This document shows, one piece after another, positions 4,338 to 5,671 of a stretch of 5,671 nt of DNA (positions are counted from its first letter, which is position 1; the number at the start of each line of letters is the position of its first letter). The position numbers and the translations under genes were made by a program. The DNA is taken from NCBI GenBank assembly GCA_009724975.1, contig SRXB01000146.1:1-5671 (forward strand), in the 5' to 3' direction. Origin of the DNA: a bacterium (GTDB lineage: Bacteria > Desulfobacterota > Deferrisomatia > Deferrisomatales > BM512). A model generated the notes under the pieces. That model searched no databases. It was given only the letters and a program-made list of their open reading frames with translations, and was not told the DNA's origin.

Positions 4338-5671
4338 GTGACACTCAAAATAAATATTTTCGACGACGGGATTGGCGGCGCTTTTGAGAGGGCCAAAGGC
4401 GAATACCGCTCGCAAAATATCGCTCAACGCCTCTTCGCCAGGGATTTTTCCCTTTGGAGCGACTCACCCGACGAGATTGAGAACAGGCTGGGGTGGCTTA
4501 CCGCCTTCGAGACCCCGCTGAAAGAGGAAGATCGCCTCAAGGAGCTTTTAGCCGAGCTCAAGGGGGAGGGTATTTCTAACGTTGTCCTCATGGGGATGGG
4601 CGGTTCAAGTCTGGCTCCCGAGGTCTTCGCGCTGGTCTTCGGCCACGAGGCGGGGCTTCGGCTTACGGTGCTGGATTCCGTCTCGCCGGAGAGCATAGCC
4701 GAAGTGGAGAGGGAAAACGCACCCGAGAAGACGGTTTATATAGTCTCAAGCAAATCCGGCTCGACAATCGAAGCGGTCACCCTCATGAAACATTTTCACC
4801 GCAGGGCCGTGGAATCTTTGGGTGAGGAGGTCGCGGCCAGAAGGTTCATCGCTATAACAACGCAGGGGACTTCGCTGGTAAAGGTCGCAGGGGAGCTTGG
4901 CTTTCGCGCCGTCTTTTTCAACGAGGAAGATATCGGCGGACGGTACGCGGCTCTCTCGATGGTCGGGATGATTCCGGCCAGCCTGCTTGGAATAGAGACG
5001 AAAAAAATTCTCCTCTCCGGCAAGGAGGAAGCTGCCGCAACGGGCGCGGGAGAGATGACGGCGGGTGCGCTTCTGGGCCTCTTCATGGGCGTGGCGGCAC
5101 TTTCGGGAAGAGATAAGCTGGTGGTGACCGCCGACCCGAAAATCTTCCCCATGCTGGACTGGATGGAGCAGCTGGTGGCCGAATCCACCGGAAAGGACGG
5201 CAAGGGAATCGTTCCGGTCATTTCGGCATCGTCGGCGAAAGAGCGAGAAGGCGGCGCGGACCGCTTTTTCGTCTTCATGGAGGCGGGTGAGGGTGGCGGT
5301 TTTACGGAGGAAGCCCGACGCCTTTCGCGCGAAGGGGTTCCCGCCGCCGTTTTGAGGCTGGAAAGCCTCTTTGACGCGGGAGCGGCCTTCTTCGCCTGGG
5401 AATATGCCACGGCAGCGGCTTGCTGGCTTTTGGGGGTGCATCCCTTCAACCAGCCCGACGTGGAGGCGGCAAAAAAATTCGCCAGGGCCGCGATGGAAAA
5501 GATGAGGACGAGGGGCGAAGGCCCGAAAATAGTGGCCGAGGACGATTATTGCATCGCAAGCGGTGATTGCGATGGGCTGACCCCAGTTACGGCCCTCGAT
5601 AAATTCGTCAGGGGGGCGAAAAAGGGGGATTATATAGGCGTTCACGCCTACGTAGCGCGAAATGAAGCCAA
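4338..5671 (+). CDS. pgi: Glucose-6-phosphate isomerase, transaldolase-fusion type (3' partial)
   Basis: The frame is open from a GTG at 4338 to the window end (444 complete codons, no stop). The enzyme interconverts glucose 6-phosphate and fructose 6-phosphate in the cytoplasm. Phosphoglucose isomerase landmarks are LMGMGGSSLAPEVF (85-98), the sugar-phosphate loop VSSKSGSTIE (136-145), IGGRYAALS (199-207) with the conserved Arg, AESTGKDGKG (281-290) with the likely catalytic Glu282, and LGVHPFNQPDVEAAK (365-379), whose Lys379 matches the C-terminal catalytic lysine. The wording of these motifs, the RLFARDFSLW...EIENRLGWL start and the late GDYIGVHAYV resemble the isomerase half of bifunctional transaldolase/isomerase proteins, but here it begins directly after a ribosome site with no transaldolase in front. 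The final C-terminal part, where that subfamily carries its GQLHKGG-like histidine motif, lies beyond the window. It is divergent from glk. Confidence 0.92.
   Translation, partial: MTLKINIFDDGIGGAFERAKGEYRSQNIAQRLFARDFSLWSDSPDEIENRLGWLTAFETPLKEEDRLKELLAELKGEGISNVVLMGMGGSSLAPEVFALVFGHEAGLRLTVLDSVSPESIAEVERENAPEKTVYIVSSKSGSTIEAVTLMKHFHRRAVESLGEEVAARRFIAITTQGTSLVKVAGELGFRAVFFNEEDIGGRYAALSMVGMIPASLLGIETKKILLSGKEEAAATGAGEMTAGALLGLFMGVAALSGRDKLVVTADPKIFPMLDWMEQLVAESTGKDGKGIVPVISASSAKEREGGADRFFVFMEAGEGGGFTEEARRLSREGVPAAVLRLESLFDAGAAFFAWEYATAAACWLLGVHPFNQPDVEAAKKFARAAMEKMRTRGEGPKIVAEDDYCIASGDCDGLTPVTALDKFVRGAKKGDYIGVHAYVARNEA

Noticed and set aside
4746..5645. Long minus-strand open frames opposite the isomerase gene (also 4796-5449 and 4424-4696)
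   Set aside because: They are shadows of the GC-rich isomerase coding strand: low-complexity Arg/Ser/Pro-rich products with no recognisable domain.

Overview
The window is a gene-dense stretch of bacterial DNA, by eye moderately GC-rich (high 50s percent). It carries four protein genes, two of them cut by the window edges, and compact intergenic regions holding a cobalamin riboswitch, two intrinsic terminators and two sigma70-like promoters. A cobaltochelatase with a signal peptide (as described for Desulfovibrio CbiK-P) beside a phosphoglucose isomerase of the transaldolase-fusion type fits a Desulfobacterota ('deltaproteobacterial') Gram-negative. That lineage call is inference from gene content only.

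Layout. (1) 1-1992, plus: the C-terminal 663 residues of a large, probably surface or extracellular protein. It shows the tail of a fibronectin type III-like domain, two related beta-sandwich repeats, three invasin/Big_1-like Ig domains, and a C-terminal biotinyl/lipoyl-like domain that keeps a lysine at the usual lipoylation position. (2) 2007-2040: a bidirectional terminator shared with the convergent gene. (3) 2058-2957, minus: cbiK-type sirohydrochlorin cobaltochelatase with a signal peptide. Its leader (2958-3198) is a cobalamin riboswitch ending in an intrinsic terminator whose U-tract directly abuts the Shine-Dalgarno. Its likely promoter overlaps the stop codon of the next gene. (4) 3232-4203, minus: glucokinase (glk). 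(5) 4204-4337: divergent intergenic region with a near-consensus promoter for glk. (6) 4338-end, plus: glucose-6-phosphate isomerase with a GTG start, running off the window.

How the genes work together. Glucokinase makes glucose 6-phosphate and the divergent isomerase interconverts it with fructose 6-phosphate, so these two form the entry to glycolysis (or the exit from gluconeogenesis/glycogen). The cobaltochelatase inserts Co2+ into sirohydrochlorin early in anaerobic cobalamin synthesis and appears to be a single-gene unit repressed by cobalamin through the riboswitch. The Ig-like protein looks unrelated to these.

Most of the window is recognisable. The least ordinary item is the lipoyl-like domain on the end of an Ig-repeat protein. 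Next are the architecture of the cbiK leader and a stand-alone isomerase that resembles the C-terminal half of a transaldolase/isomerase fusion. I found no CRISPR, mobile element, tRNA, rRNA or clear new defence-type system.
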